A stretch of DNA of 64,000 bases from positions 92,923-156,922 of the forward strand of contig JAIBEL010000048.1 of the NCBI GenBank assembly GCA_019459285.1. Reading direction: 5' to 3'. The position numbers and the translations under genes are program-made. The notes beneath the pieces are model-generated. The model did no database searches, was not told where the DNA came from, and was given only the letters and a program-made list of their open reading frames with translations. The DNA comes from Rhizobium sp. (GTDB taxonomy: Bacteria; Pseudomonadota; Gammaproteobacteria; Burkholderiales; Thiobacillaceae). Within the stretch, counting starts at the first letter, position 1. Each line of letters starts with the position of its first letter. This document shows positions 43,603-52,866 of the stretch, piece by piece.

Positions 43603-44507
43603 GTGCGCTTCATGATGTCCGTGAAGACATCCTCCAGATCGGGTTCCTGCAAATGCATTTCGGTCACGCGCACGCCTGTGACGCGCAGGTCGGCCAACAG
43701 GGTTTCCAGTTCGAGGTACTCGCTGAAATTGATGCGCCAACTACCCTCCGCATCGCGCAGCAGCCGATCCTGCCAGGCAACCGGCACGTCATCCCTGTCC
43801 AGCCGCAGTTGCGCGCAATGCTCGTTGGTCAATTGCAGCAGGTTGCGCGTGGTATCGCAGGCGACGACCCGGCCGCTCTTCAGCATGGCGATACGGCCGC
43901 ACAGTGCCTCGGCTTCTTCCAGATAATGCGTGGTCAGGAGAATGGTATGCCCCTCACGGTTGAGGCGGCTGATGAATTCCCACAGCGAGCGGCGCAGGTC
44001 GACGTCGACCCCGGCAGTCGGCTCGTCGAGCACGATGACCGGCGGCTTGTGCACCAGCGCCTGGGCCACCAGCAGGCGACGCTTCATGCCGCCTGACAGG
44101 CTTTGCGTGTTCTTGTCGGCATGCTGGGCAAGATCGAGATGATGCATGATCTCGTCGATCCAGCCGTCGTTGTGCTTGAGGCCGAAATAGCCAGACTGAA
44201 TGCGCAGGGTTTCGCGCACATTGAAAAAAGGATCGTAGACCAGCTCCTGCGGCACCACCCCGAGCGCACGGCGCGCCTGCCGATAATCGCGCACCACGTC
44301 GTGGCCCATGATGGTGGCCTGGCCGGCGTCAGCCCGGGTGAGCCCGGCCAGAATCGAAATGAGGGTGGTCTTGCCCGCCCCGTTGGGGCCCAGCAGGCCG
44401 AAGAACTCGCCCGGCAGGATGTCGAGCGACACGCCGTCCAGGGCCTGGGTGGTGCGGAAACGCTTGCGCAGATCGTCGACGTGGATGGCGGGCGTCGCCT
44501 GGCTCAT
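43599..44507 (-). CDS. ABC transporter ATP-binding protein (YadG-like)
   Basis: 302 residues. Walker A GPNGAGKTTLISILAG (about 38-53), Q-loop VPQELVYDP, signature SLSGGMKRRLLVAQAL, Walker B PVIVLDEPTAGVDVDLRR, and H-loop LLTTHYLEEAEAL. The DRA-family C-terminal extension (about 220-302) includes LEDVFTDIMKRT. It powers the ABC-2 permease downstream; both genes are coupled by a 4-bp overlap, and the start overlaps mlaB in the same way. Exported substrate unknown. Confidence 0.9.
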   Translation of the reverse strand: MSQATPAIHVDDLRKRFRTTQALDGVSLDILPGEFFGLLGPNGAGKTTLISILAGLTRADAGQATIMGHDVVRDYRQARRALGVVPQELVYDPFFNVRETLRIQSGYFGLKHNDGWIDEIMHHLDLAQHADKNTQSLSGGMKRRLLVAQALVHKPPVIVLDEPTAGVDVDLRRSLWEFISRLNREGHTILLTTHYLEEAEALCGRIAMLKSGRVVACDTTRNLLQLTNEHCAQLRLDRDDVPVAWQDRLLRDAEGSWRINFSEYLELETLLADLRVTGVRVTEMHLQEPDLEDVFTDIMKRT

Positions 44508-44782
44508 GTCGGCAGCAGATCCGATACGCCGTACAGCTCCGCCAATGTGGTGAAACTGGGCGGCAGGCCGGTGCAGGTCAGCGTACGGTTCGCTTGGCGG
44601 GCCTGCCGCATGGCGCTGAACATAAGCGCGAGTGCAGCCGAATCGACGGTCTCGACCTGGCTGAAATCCAGGGTTTCAACCCCGCGGGCAAGCTGAGGCT
44701 GCAATTCGCGCAGCAGGCCGCCCACACTGTCGACAGTCACCGCACCGGCGATACGACAGCATGTGTCGTCGCATGCGATCAC
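44504..44782 (-). CDS. mlaB: STAS-domain protein, MlaB-like
   Basis: 92 residues forming one STAS domain: VTVDSVGGLLRELQPQLA, then VETLDFSQVETVDSAALALMFSAMRQA with the serine of the DSAAL loop (phosphorylatable in anti-sigma antagonists). MlaB binds the MlaF ATPase and stabilises the MlaFEDB complex at the inner membrane. The neighbours (mlaC upstream, ABC exporter downstream) with 4-bp overlaps on both sides support this call. Confidence 0.85.
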   Translation of the reverse strand: MIACDDTCCRIAGAVTVDSVGGLLRELQPQLARGVETLDFSQVETVDSAALALMFSAMRQARQANRTLTCTGLPPSFTTLAELYGVSDLLPT

Positions 44783-45411
44783 GAGCCGGAACGCGGCGCC
44801 GGTTGGGGCGCGCTACGTGCGGACTTGTCGGCCAGGGTCTTGATCAAACCATCGATCCCGCTCTGACGGATGGTACTGGCAAAGGAAGCGCGGTAATTGG
44901 TGACCAGACTGACTCCGTCGATCGACACGTCGTAGACTTTCCAGCCGAAGCTGGTCTTGTACATGCTGTAGTCGATGGGAATCGGTTGCCCGCCGGGCTG
45001 GCGGATTTCGGAATGCACGGTCACGTCGGTATCGTCCGGCTTCATCGTCAGCGGCCTGAATTCGACCGTCTGATTGGTGAAGGCCGTCAACGAACTGGAA
45101 TACGTCCGCACCAGGAGATTGCGGAATTCGGTCACCAACGCCTGCTTCTGGTTGGCGGTGGCACGCGGCCAGTGCTTGCCGACGGCCAGCTGGGTCATGC
45201 GGTTGAAGTCGAAATTGGGCAGGATCTTGGCTTCGACCAGTTGATACACCTTGTTCAGGTTGCCGCTCTGGATCTCCTTGTCCTGCTTCAGGATGGCAAG
45301 CACTTCCTGCGTGGTGCTGCGCGCCAGCACATCGGGCGGCGTATCTGCGGCCCGTGCCGGGGTGCTGAATCCCGACACCAGCGCCAGCAGCAGAAAAAAC
45401 GTGCGCAACAT
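44779..45411 (-). CDS. mlaC: MlaC periplasmic phospholipid-binding protein
   Basis: 210 residues with a signal peptide (MLRTFFLLLALVSGFSTPARA). ILPNFDFNRMTQLAVGKHWPRAT is the MlaC/Ttg2D signature, followed by LLVRTYSSSLTAF, and GWKVYDVSIDGVSLVTNYRASF near the C-terminus. It ferries phospholipids between the outer-membrane and inner-membrane Mla complexes. It lies 64 bp after a TolC-family gene rather than after mlaA. Confidence 0.92.
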   Translation of the reverse strand: MLRTFFLLLALVSGFSTPARAADTPPDVLARSTTQEVLAILKQDKEIQSGNLNKVYQLVEAKILPNFDFNRMTQLAVGKHWPRATANQKQALVTEFRNLLVRTYSSSLTAFTNQTVEFRPLTMKPDDTDVTVHSEIRQPGGQPIPIDYSMYKTSFGWKVYDVSIDGVSLVTNYRASFASTIRQSGIDGLIKTLADKSARSAPQPAPRSGS

Positions 45412-45475
45412 AACTCTGTCCTATTCGAATTTAATGGATATACGGGAAATCGGTTATGGAGTAGACGCAATCGCG

Positions 45476-46837
45476 TTACTTGAGTTCACCCGTCAGGCGC
45501 GCCAGTTGCGCCACATTCATGTTGTAGTCGTTCACCGTACGCAGATATTCCGTCTGCACCAGCACGTAGTTCTTGATCGCGTCGGCCACTTTGTCGGCGC
45601 TTTCCAGGCCGGCCGACAAATCGGCCAGCGACGCCACCATCCAGCGCCGCGCCGCCGTGGCACCTTCGCTCAGTTCGTGTTGCGCATTGAAGTTGGCCTG
45701 GGCGTTGATATAGGCCTCGCCCACTTCGAACGGGATACCCGCCACCGCAAACGCCTTCTTGTGGTTGAGCGCTTCCAGCTCGGCCTGGGCCTGGTTGACG
45801 CGTGCATTGGCGGCTCCGAAGATCGTGTCCCACTTCACGCCCACCACCGGCGTGAGGCCGCCCCCGTTGAAGGGATCGTTGATGTAGGGATTATCCAGCC
45901 GATCGCGCTGCGAAGCATAGTTGAACTGCCCGATCACGCCCGCGTATACGTCCGGCATGCGATCCGCCTTCTTGGCTGCCACCAGGGCGCGGCGGGCGCG
46001 CAACCCGGCTTCGAGCTGCTGCATTTCCGGACGGTCCTGCAGGGCGCGCGCCTGGAATTCGGCCAGATCGATTTGCGGGAAGGGCACCGGCGCGATGCGC
46101 TCGTCCGTCACGGTCAGGTCCTCCTTCAGGCCCACGCCGGTCAGCACTTTCAAGCCGTCCAGGCTGATTTTCTCGACGGCACGCGCCTGACTCACATATT
46201 TGGCAAGCAGGCCTTTCGCGGTTTGCAGCGCATACAGGTCGGACTGCTTGGACTCGCCGTTTTCCTTCTTGAGATTACGCTGGACCGAATCGATGGACTG
46301 GTTCAGCCGATCCTGCATGTCCTCCAGAAAAACCCGGGTATCGCGCGCGGTCAGATAGCCGAAATAGGCACGCTTGGTGTCGTACACCGTATTGGTGCGC
46401 GTTTGCCGGAGTTCGCCCTGCTTGAGGTCGACATTGCTCTGCGCGGCCTCGCCGTAATGTTCGATCTTGCCGAATGTGAAGAGCGGCTTGATCAGCGCGA
46501 AATCGAGGTGCGTCCAGTCGGACAGGCCATGGAACTCGTCGCCGTCGGTGCGTGGCACAGTTCCACTAAAGCTCCCGCCCTGGTAAAACCCGCCCTCGAC
46601 TTGTGGCGCCAGTCCAATGAACGCATTGGCGTTGAGCCGCCAGCCGGCATTTCCCTGGACCTCCTGCACCATGCTGCGCGCGGCCTCGACGACCTGTTCG
46701 CGTTCCTTGATGCGGGGATCGGCAGCCAGGCTCATTTCCACAGCCTGCTGCAGATTGATGGTCTCGGCCTCCCCGGGGAGAGCGGTCAGCAGCATGCCTG
46801 CTGCCAGGAGTGTGCGGGTCAGAGTGTTGCGTGTCAT
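45476..46837 (-). CDS. TolC-family outer-membrane protein inside the mla operon
   Basis: 453 residues with a signal peptide (about 1-24). ETINLQQAVEMSLAADPRIKEREQ opens the first outer-membrane efflux repeat and RTVNDYNMNVAQLARLTGELK closes the second. Long alpha-helical coiled segments (residues 140-200, 360-440) are as expected for a periplasmic tunnel. LDFALIKPLFTFGKIEHY is the usual beta-barrel strand. TolC proteins form trimeric exit ducts. Placement between mlaD and mlaC, coupled to mlaD by a 4-bp overlap, is unusual; mlaA is absent. A direct role in lipid export to the outer membrane is only inferred. Confidence 0.85.
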   Translation of the reverse strand: MTRNTLTRTLLAAGMLLTALPGEAETINLQQAVEMSLAADPRIKEREQVVEAARSMVQEVQGNAGWRLNANAFIGLAPQVEGGFYQGGSFSGTVPRTDGDEFHGLSDWTHLDFALIKPLFTFGKIEHYGEAAQSNVDLKQGELRQTRTNTVYDTKRAYFGYLTARDTRVFLEDMQDRLNQSIDSVQRNLKKENGESKQSDLYALQTAKGLLAKYVSQARAVEKISLDGLKVLTGVGLKEDLTVTDERIAPVPFPQIDLAEFQARALQDRPEMQQLEAGLRARRALVAAKKADRMPDVYAGVIGQFNYASQRDRLDNPYINDPFNGGGLTPVVGVKWDTIFGAANARVNQAQAELEALNHKKAFAVAGIPFEVGEAYINAQANFNAQHELSEGATAARRWMVASLADLSAGLESADKVADAIKNYVLVQTEYLRTVNDYNMNVAQLARLTGELK

Positions 46838-47301
46838 TTTGGCGCCCCTTCTTGAGCCTTACCGTATAAAAATTGGCCGATCAGATTTTCCAGCACCACC
46901 GCGTCCTGCGTGATCAGGATCCGATCCTTGTCTTTCAGTTTCTGGCTGTCGCCGCCGGCTTCCAGCCCGACATATTGCTCGCCCAGCAGGCCCGAAGTCA
47001 TGATGGCCGCTGAAGTGTCCTTAGGGAAAGCATAGCGCTTGTCCAGGCGAAGCGTGACGGCGGCTTCGTATTTTTCATTGTCAAAGCGGATATCCGCCAC
47101 CCTGCCCACGACCACCCCCGCGCTTTTGACCGGCGCACGGGGCTTGAGGCCGCCGATGTTCTGGAAATCGGCAATGACTTCATAACTGTCTGAAGAATTT
47201 ACGGTACTCATGCTGCCGACCTTGAGCGCCAGGAACAGCAATGCGCCGATACCTGCGATGACGAATAATCCCACCCAGAAATCGAGTACGGTCTTGTTCA
47301 T
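46834..47301 (-). CDS. mlaD: MlaD, MCE-domain lipid transport protein
   Basis: 155 residues. One N-terminal membrane helix (about 8-28, VGLFVIAGIGALLFLALKVG), then an MCE domain with IADFQNIGGLKPRAPVKSAGVVVGRVADI and SGLLGEQYVGLEAGGDS. MlaD forms a hexameric ring anchored in the inner membrane that receives phospholipid from MlaC. It starts directly after mlaE and its stop overlaps the TolC-like gene. Confidence 0.93.
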   Translation of the reverse strand: MNKTVLDFWVGLFVIAGIGALLFLALKVGSMSTVNSSDSYEVIADFQNIGGLKPRAPVKSAGVVVGRVADIRFDNEKYEAAVTLRLDKRYAFPKDTSAAIMTSGLLGEQYVGLEAGGDSQKLKDKDRILITQDAVVLENLIGQFLYGKAQEGAPK

Positions 47302-48090
47302 TTAATTGAGTCCCCGGAACATGAATGCGGTCAAGATAAAATCCAGTGCCAGCACGACCAGGCTGGAGGTCACGACGGTCCGCGTGGTGGCGCCCGACAC
47401 GCCTTCGGCGGTTGGCGGCGCATCATAGCCCTCGAACAGCGCGATGGTGGTGACGGCGATACCGAACACGACGCTCTTGATGACGCCGTTCAGGATGTCC
47501 TGCTCGAAATCGACGGCCCCCTGCATCTGCGACCAGAACGTGCCCTCGTCCACGCCGATCAGCTTCACCCCGACCAGGTAGCCGCCCAGCACGCCCATGG
47601 CCGAGAACAGCGCCGCCAGCAGCGGCATCGAAATCACCCCCGCCCAGAAGCGCGGTGCCACCACGCGGGCGATTGGATCGACCGCCATCATTTCCATCGC
47701 GGACAACTGCTCGGTTGCCTTCATCAAGCCGATTTCCGCGGTGATGGCCGATCCAGCGCGGCTGGCGAACAGCAGCCCGGCCAGAACCGGCCCCAGCTCG
47801 CGCACCAGGGATAGCGCCACCAGCGTGCCCAGTGCCGACTCGGAGCCATAGCGCTGCAGGGTTTCATAGCCCTGCAGGCCGAGCACCATGCCGACAAACA
47901 AGCCCGACACCAGGATGATGATGAGCGAGAGCACGCCGGTGAAGTACATCTCGCGGATGGTCAGGCCAAAGCGACGGAACGCGGTTCCCGAATGCAGCAG
48001 CATCGACAGGAAGAACCGACTGGCGAAGCCGATGCGCCAGACGCCCTGTATGGTGTGGTTGCCCAGATTTTCGATAGCCTGCTTAAGCAC
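47302..48090 (-). CDS. mlaE: MlaE, lipid ABC transporter permease
   Basis: 262 residues with about five membrane helices. LVRELGPVLAGLLFASRAGSAITAEIGLMKATEQLSAMEMMAVDP is the defining MlaE/YrbE motif, and VAPRFWAGVISMPLLAALF follows. It forms the membrane channel of the MlaFEDB complex. The start overlaps mlaF by 8 bp. Confidence 0.94.
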   Translation of the reverse strand: MLKQAIENLGNHTIQGVWRIGFASRFFLSMLLHSGTAFRRFGLTIREMYFTGVLSLIIILVSGLFVGMVLGLQGYETLQRYGSESALGTLVALSLVRELGPVLAGLLFASRAGSAITAEIGLMKATEQLSAMEMMAVDPIARVVAPRFWAGVISMPLLAALFSAMGVLGGYLVGVKLIGVDEGTFWSQMQGAVDFEQDILNGVIKSVVFGIAVTTIALFEGYDAPPTAEGVSGATTRTVVTSSLVVLALDFILTAFMFRGLN

Positions 48091-48895
48091 TCCGCACTCC
48101 CAACCTCAAGTCATCGACATAGGGCGGTGCCGGATAGTGGAATGGCACTGGTCCATCGGACTCGCCATGCACGAACTGATGCACATAGGGGAGTCCGGAC
48201 GCCCGGATCTCCGCTGCCGTGCCCTCTGCCACGATCACGCCTTCGGAGACGAAATAGACGTAATCGACGATTTTCAACGACTCCTGCACATCGTGCGTAA
48301 CCACCAGCGAAGTCAGCCCCAGGGTGTCGGTCAGGCGCCGGATCAGGTTGCCGGTCACCCCCAGTGAAATGGGATCGAGACCGGCAAACGGCTCGTCGTA
48401 CATCACCAGCGAGGGCTCCAGCGCAATCGCACGGGCCAGCGCCACTCGCCGCGCCATCCCGCCGGAGAGTTCGGCCGGCATCAGGTGGGCGGCACCACGC
48501 AAACCCACGGCATGCAGCTTCATCAGCACCAGGTCGCGGATGACGTTTTCCGGCAGGTCGGTATGTTCGCGCAGCTGGAAGGCCACATTGTCGAACACCG
48601 ACATGTCGGTGAACAGCGCGCCGAACTGGAACAACATGCCCATTTTGCGACGCACCCGGTAGAGGCCGGCCCGGTCGAGCTCACCCAGCGACTCGCCCGC
48701 CACGCGCACCGTTCCCTGGCCGGCTTTGATCTGGCCGCCGATCAGGCGCAGGAGGGTGGTCTTGCCGCAACCGCTGCTGCCCATGATGGCCACGACCTGT
48801 CCCCGTTTGGCGGTCAGGTTGATGCCCTTCAAAACCGGCCGGGCGCCATAGCCAAATACAGCATCTTCGATCTCGACCAGAATGTCGTTTTGCAA
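48083..48895 (-). CDS. mlaF: MlaF, lipid ABC transporter ATPase
   Basis: 270 residues. Walker A IMGSSGCGKTTLLRLIGG, signature ELSGGMARRVALARAIAL, Walker B LVMYDEPFAGLDPIS, and H-loop VVTHDVQESL. MlaF energises phospholipid transfer across the envelope. First gene of the mla unit; an 86-bp gap upstream (48896-48981) separates it from a hypothetical gene and could hold its promoter, though no strong consensus was seen. Confidence 0.94.
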   Translation of the reverse strand: MQNDILVEIEDAVFGYGARPVLKGINLTAKRGQVVAIMGSSGCGKTTLLRLIGGQIKAGQGTVRVAGESLGELDRAGLYRVRRKMGMLFQFGALFTDMSVFDNVAFQLREHTDLPENVIRDLVLMKLHAVGLRGAAHLMPAELSGGMARRVALARAIALEPSLVMYDEPFAGLDPISLGVTGNLIRRLTDTLGLTSLVVTHDVQESLKIVDYVYFVSEGVIVAEGTAAEIRASGLPYVHQFVHGESDGPVPFHYPAPPYVDDLRLGVRSA

Positions 48896-48981
48896 GAAAT
48901 CGAGCCTGTTTTTTTAGTTGAGGGCCGCTATTCTACCGAAGCTGGCCACGCCGCCGCCATTGGCCGGTATTTTTCCCCTGC

Positions 48982-49437
48982 TCAATAACCCATGACCTGC
49001 TTCAGGTTATTTGCCCGCTCCAGTTGCACGAGGTCGCCACGCCGGCTGAAAACGAAGAGTGGCTCGCCGGTTGTCGCTTGCTGCGCGATGCGCTGTGCCA
49101 GCGCGCGCAGATCAGGCGCCTGATCCAGCCACCAGACATGCGCCGTCGTCCATGCGGGCGTCGCCAGCAGGACACGGGGCGAAACCGGCGGAACCGTCCC
49201 GGCATTGTCCGGCTCGAGCACGAAACAAAATCCGTCCTGGGTATCGCCCAACCATTGCGCCCAGACCGCATCCGATGCGGCCTGCCACATGGCTGCCGGC
49301 AGGTAGACTGCCTGGAATTGCGTGTTGTAATAAGACAACATCCAGTCATCCGGCAGGTCTTCCGGATAGAAGCGAGCGCGCCAATCGGGTCTGTCCCAAT
49401 TCATGGCGCCTACCAAGACGAGTGCACTGGATGTCAT
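48982..49437 (-). CDS. Hypothetical protein with DUF72/YecE-like N-terminus
   Basis: 151 residues. The opening MNWDRPDWRARFYPEDLPDDWMLSYYNTQFQAVYLP resembles the start of YecE/DUF72 proteins (GTSGWSYPDWRGxFYPxxLP...), but the rest of that TIM-barrel family (about 240 aa) is missing and the remainder (WLDQAPDLRALAQRIAQQATTG) is not recognised. It may be a shortened YecE relative kept in betaproteobacteria. Function unknown. It lies between cysS and mlaF, 56 bp from cysS. Confidence 0.6.
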   Translation of the reverse strand: MTSSALVLVGAMNWDRPDWRARFYPEDLPDDWMLSYYNTQFQAVYLPAAMWQAASDAVWAQWLGDTQDGFCFVLEPDNAGTVPPVSPRVLLATPAWTTAHVWWLDQAPDLRALAQRIAQQATTGEPLFVFSRRGDLVQLERANNLKQVMGY

Positions 49438-49493
49438 ACGGCCATTATCCTGCGAGGGCGGAACACACTGCCACCCCGTCGATGCCGGGCATG

Positions 49494-50861
49494 TCAGGCC
49501 CGGCGCCAGGTGGTTCCACCCGCCCCGTCTTCCAGTACGACACCGGCGGCGGTCAGCGCATCGCGGATGCGATCCGACTCGGCAAAATCCTTCGCCTTGC
49601 GCGCCGCCTGGCGCGCAGCGATCAAAGCCTCGATCCCGGCTTCGGACAGGCCATCGGCAGCGCTTCCGGCTTGCAGGAAATCCGTGGCCTCGCGCTGCAG
49701 CAGACCGAGCACCGCGCCCAGGCTGCGCAGCGTCGTCGCGGCCGCGGTATCGCCGCGATTGGCCTCGCCAGCCAGCTCGAACAGCACGGCAAGCGCCTCC
49801 GGCGTATTGAAATCGTCGTCCATCGCCGCCTTGAAACGCTGGGCAACCGGCTGCGCCCAGTCAGGGGCAGGCACGCTGACGGGGGCGTTCTTCAGCGCCG
49901 TGTACAACCGCGTCAGCGCACCCTTGGCGTCGTCGAGGTGCGCGTCCGAATAGTTCAGCGGGCTGCGGTAATGAGCGCGCAGGATGAAGAAGCGCACCAC
50001 TTCGGCGTCGTATTTTTCCAGCACCTCGCGGATGGTGAAGAAGTTGCCGAGCGACTTCGACATCTTTTCGTTGTCCACCCGCACGAAACCATTGTGCAGC
50101 CAGTAGTTGACGAAGGTGCAGCCATGGGCGCCCTCGGACTGGGCGATCTCGTTTTCGTGGTGAGGGAACTGCAGATCCTGCCCGCCGCCATGGATATCGA
50201 AATGCTGGCCGAGCAGCTCGGCGCTCATCGCCGAGCATTCGATATGCCAGCCCGGACGGCCCGGCCCCCACGGCGATTCCCATGCGGGTTCACCCGGCTT
50301 GGCGGCTTTCCACAGCACGAAATCCATCGGGTCGCGCTTGTTGGGGTCGATGTCCACGCGCTCGCCGGCGCGCAGCTCGTCGAGACTCTTGCCCGACAGC
50401 CGCCCATAGGCGGGAAACGCACGCACGCTGTAATACACGTCGCCGTTGGGCGCCGGGTAGGCCAGGCCGTTGGCGATCAGCTGCCCGATCAGTGCCAGCA
50501 TCTGGGCCACGTATTCGGTGGCGCGCGGTTCGTGGTCGGGTGGCAGCACGCCCAGCGCGCGCTCGTCCTCGTGCATGGCAGCAATGAAGCGCCCGGTCAG
50601 TTCGGCCGGCGTTTCGCCATTGTCATGCGCGCGCTTGATGATCTTGTCGTCGATGTCGGTGATGTTGCGGACATAGTCGACCCGGTAGCCGCTGGCACGC
50701 AGCCAGCGCGTCACCATGTCGAACACCACGAATACCCGCGCGTGGCCCAGATGGCAGAGGTCGTACACCGTCATGCCGCACACGTACATGCGGACGACGC
50801 CGGGAGTAAGCGGGACGAATTCTTCCTTGGTACGCGTGAGGGAATTGGTGATGTGCAGCAT
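49494..50861 (-). CDS. cysS: Cysteinyl-tRNA synthetase
   Basis: 455 residues from ATG 50861 ([15 protein letters not shown]), the conserved opening; a GTG/ATG further upstream adds unrelated residues. [23 protein letters not shown] holds Cys28, a zinc ligand, and the HIGH-type HLGH (37-40). [20 protein letters not shown] is the KMSKS loop, and [14 protein letters not shown] the second zinc-site region. It charges tRNA-Cys. It diverges from the TPR gene across a roughly 100-bp shared upstream region. Confidence 0.96.
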   Translation of the reverse strand: MLHITNSLTRTKEEFVPLTPGVVRMYVCGMTVYDLCHLGHARVFVVFDMVTRWLRASGYRVDYVRNITDIDDKIIKRAHDNGETPAELTGRFIAAMHEDERALGVLPPDHEPRATEYVAQMLALIGQLIANGLAYPAPNGDVYYSVRAFPAYGRLSGKSLDELRAGERVDIDPNKRDPMDFVLWKAAKPGEPAWESPWGPGRPGWHIECSAMSAELLGQHFDIHGGGQDLQFPHHENEIAQSEGAHGCTFVNYWLHNGFVRVDNEKMSKSLGNFFTIREVLEKYDAEVVRFFILRAHYRSPLNYSDAHLDDAKGALTRLYTALKNAPVSVPAPDWAQPVAQRFKAAMDDDFNTPEALAVLFELAGEANRGDTAAATTLRSLGAVLGLLQREATDFLQAGSAADGLSEAGIEALIAARQAARKAKDFAESDRIRDALTAAGVVLEDGAGGTTWRRA

Positions 50862-50959
50862 GGTGCGAACAGGCCTGGGCGAAATGTCAGGGGGCGGTCC
50901 GGGGCGGCGCACCGACTGTCTTAGCGGGGTCGATGTTGTTAGAATGCCGGCTTCCCAAG

Positions 50960-51541
50960 ATGATCCGAGCATATCACATGGCCTTGTCACGTTTCCTTGC
51001 CGCCGTTATTGCCGGCGTCATGCTCGCCAGCCTCCCCATACAGGCCGACGAAATACAGGACATCAACCTGCAGTTCCGAAAGGGCGAACTGACCGCCGCG
51101 CTCGACCAGGCCAACCGTTATCTGGCCAACAAGCCAAAGGACGCGCAGGCCCTGTTCCTGAAAGGCCTGATCCTCGGCGACCTGGGCAAGACCAACGATG
51201 CCATCGACGTGTTCAAGGGCCTGACCGAAAATTACCCCGAACTGCCCGAGCCCTACAACAACCTGGCCGTGCTCTATGCTTCGCAGGGCCGCTACGAACT
51301 GGCGCGGAACGCCCTCGAAATGGCCATTCGAACCCATCCCGACTACGTCACCGCGCACGAGAACCTCGGTGACATTTATGCCAAAATGGCGGCGATCGAG
51401 TATGGCAAGGTTCTGGCACTGGACAATGGCAACCCGGCTGCACAAACGAGGCTCAAGCTGATCCAGAACATGCTCGATGGCCAGGCAACCAAATCGGCGG
51501 GCAAACCCGTGTCGGGTTCCGCCCAACCGACAAAAAAATAA
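50960..51541 (+). CDS. TPR-repeat exported protein
   Basis: About 194 residues from ATG 50960, or 188 from ATG 50978; the second gives a cleaner signal peptide ([23 protein letters not shown]). Three or so tetratricopeptide repeats follow ([60 protein letters not shown]). The C-terminal 30 residues are low complexity. This protein is regularly found between cysS and ppiB in betaproteobacteria. A periplasmic scaffold role is likely, but partner and function are unknown. Confidence 0.8.
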   Translation: MIRAYHMALSRFLAAVIAGVMLASLPIQADEIQDINLQFRKGELTAALDQANRYLANKPKDAQALFLKGLILGDLGKTNDAIDVFKGLTENYPELPEPYNNLAVLYASQGRYELARNALEMAIRTHPDYVTAHENLGDIYAKMAAIEYGKVLALDNGNPAAQTRLKLIQNMLDGQATKSAGKPVSGSAQPTKK

Positions 51542-51616
51542 TAAAGGCAGCCCTCGCGGTGCCTGCAACGCGGCCTCAAGCCCCCTCATCCCTGTAAATT
51601 TTCCATAGGACTCCAC

Positions 51617-52108
51617 ATGGTCAAGCTGCATACGAATCACGGCATCATCACCCTCGAACTCGACGCCGAAAAGGCCCCGAAGACGGTGGAAAACTTCCTG
51701 CAGTATGTGCGTGACGGCTTTTTCGACGGCACGATCTTCCATCGCGTGATCGACGGCTTCATGGTCCAGGGCGGCGGCTTCGAGCCCGGCATGACGCAGA
51801 AGCCCACCCGCGACGCGATCGAGAACGAAGCCTCCAACGGCCTCAAGAACGAGGCCTACACCATTGCCATGGCACGTACGCCCAATCCCAATTCGGCCAC
51901 GGCGCAGTTTTTCATCAACGTCGCCAACAACAGTTTCCTCAACTTCACTGCCCCCACCCCGCAGGGCTACGGCTATGCCGTGTTCGGCAAGGTGGTCGAG
52001 GGCATGGACGTGGTCGACGCGATCAAGAAAGTGAAGACCGGCAACCGCGCCGGGCACCAGGACGTGCCGCTGGAGGACGTGGTGATCACCAAGGCGGAAA
52101 TCGTCTGA
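51617..52108 (+). CDS. ppiB: Cyclophilin-type peptidyl-prolyl cis-trans isomerase
   Basis: 163 residues without a signal peptide, so cytoplasmic. [54 protein letters not shown] contains the catalytic arginine (FHRV) and [30 protein letters not shown] and [20 protein letters not shown] complete the fold. It speeds proline isomerisation in folding proteins. A ribosome site AGGA stands 7 bases before the ATG. It is followed 8 bp later by lpxH. Confidence 0.95.
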   Translation: MVKLHTNHGIITLELDAEKAPKTVENFLQYVRDGFFDGTIFHRVIDGFMVQGGGFEPGMTQKPTRDAIENEASNGLKNEAYTIAMARTPNPNSATAQFFINVANNSFLNFTAPTPQGYGYAVFGKVVEGMDVVDAIKKVKTGNRAGHQDVPLEDVVITKAEIV

Positions 52109-52116
52109 CCAACCCG

Positions 52117-52866
52117 GTGAGCCTGACTTCAAAACCAGGCGCAGGCCGCACCTATTTTGTTGCCGACCTGCACCTCACCGACGAACGCCCGGCTGCCACC
52201 GGGCGTTTTTTTCGCTTCCTGCAGGACGAGGCGGCCGGGGCGGACGCGCTCTACATCCTGGGCGACCTGTTCGAAGCCTGGATCGGCGACGACCACGGGG
52301 AACAAGTCGCCGGCGACACGGCGAACCGGCTCGCGGCGCTGGCTGCAGCCGGCACGCGGGTGTACTTCATGCACGGCAACCGCGATTTCATGCTGGCCGA
52401 ACGCTACGCTGCACGCTCCGGCATGGCACTGATCGCCGACCCTGCCCGGATCGACCTGTATGGGGTGCCGACGCTATTGATGCACGGCGATACCCTGTGC
52501 ACCGACGATACGGCCTACCAGAATTTCCGCCGCCGCGTCCGTCATCCGCTGACGCGCGCACTGTTGCGTCGCCTGCCGCGGGCGCTGCGTAGCCGCATGG
52601 CCCGTCAGGCGCGGGCGGGCAGCGAAGCGGCCAAGGCCAGCAAGCCGTCTGAAATCATGGATGTGAATGCGGATGAAGTGGTGCGGGTGCTGCGCGAACA
52701 TCAGGTCTGCCGCCTGATCCACGGGCATACCCATCGTCCCGCGCAGCATGCGCATACAGTTGACGGCCGCGCATGCGAGCGCTGGGTGGTGCCGGACTGG
52801 TATACCCGCTGGGGCTATGTCGCGTGCGACGCCACGGGTTGCGCGCTCAAGATGGAAGCCTTATGA
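52117..52866 (+). CDS. lpxH: UDP-2,3-diacylglucosamine diphosphatase
   Basis: 249 residues, GTG start. The calcineurin-type metal motifs are complete: FVADLHL (15-20), ILGDLFEAWIGDD, MHGNRDFML, LMHGDTLC and LIHGHTHRPAQH. LpxH hydrolyses UDP-diacyl-GlcN to lipid X in lipid A synthesis at the inner face of the membrane. No clear Shine-Dalgarno precedes the GTG, so translation is probably coupled to ppiB, whose stop is 8 bp away. It ends tail to tail with a hypothetical gene (6-bp overlap). Confidence 0.94.
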   Translation: MSLTSKPGAGRTYFVADLHLTDERPAATGRFFRFLQDEAAGADALYILGDLFEAWIGDDHGEQVAGDTANRLAALAAAGTRVYFMHGNRDFMLAERYAARSGMALIADPARIDLYGVPTLLMHGDTLCTDDTAYQNFRRRVRHPLTRALLRRLPRALRSRMARQARAGSEAAKASKPSEIMDVNADEVVRVLREHQVCRLIHGHTHRPAQHAHTVDGRACERWVVPDWYTRWGYVACDATGCALKMEAL

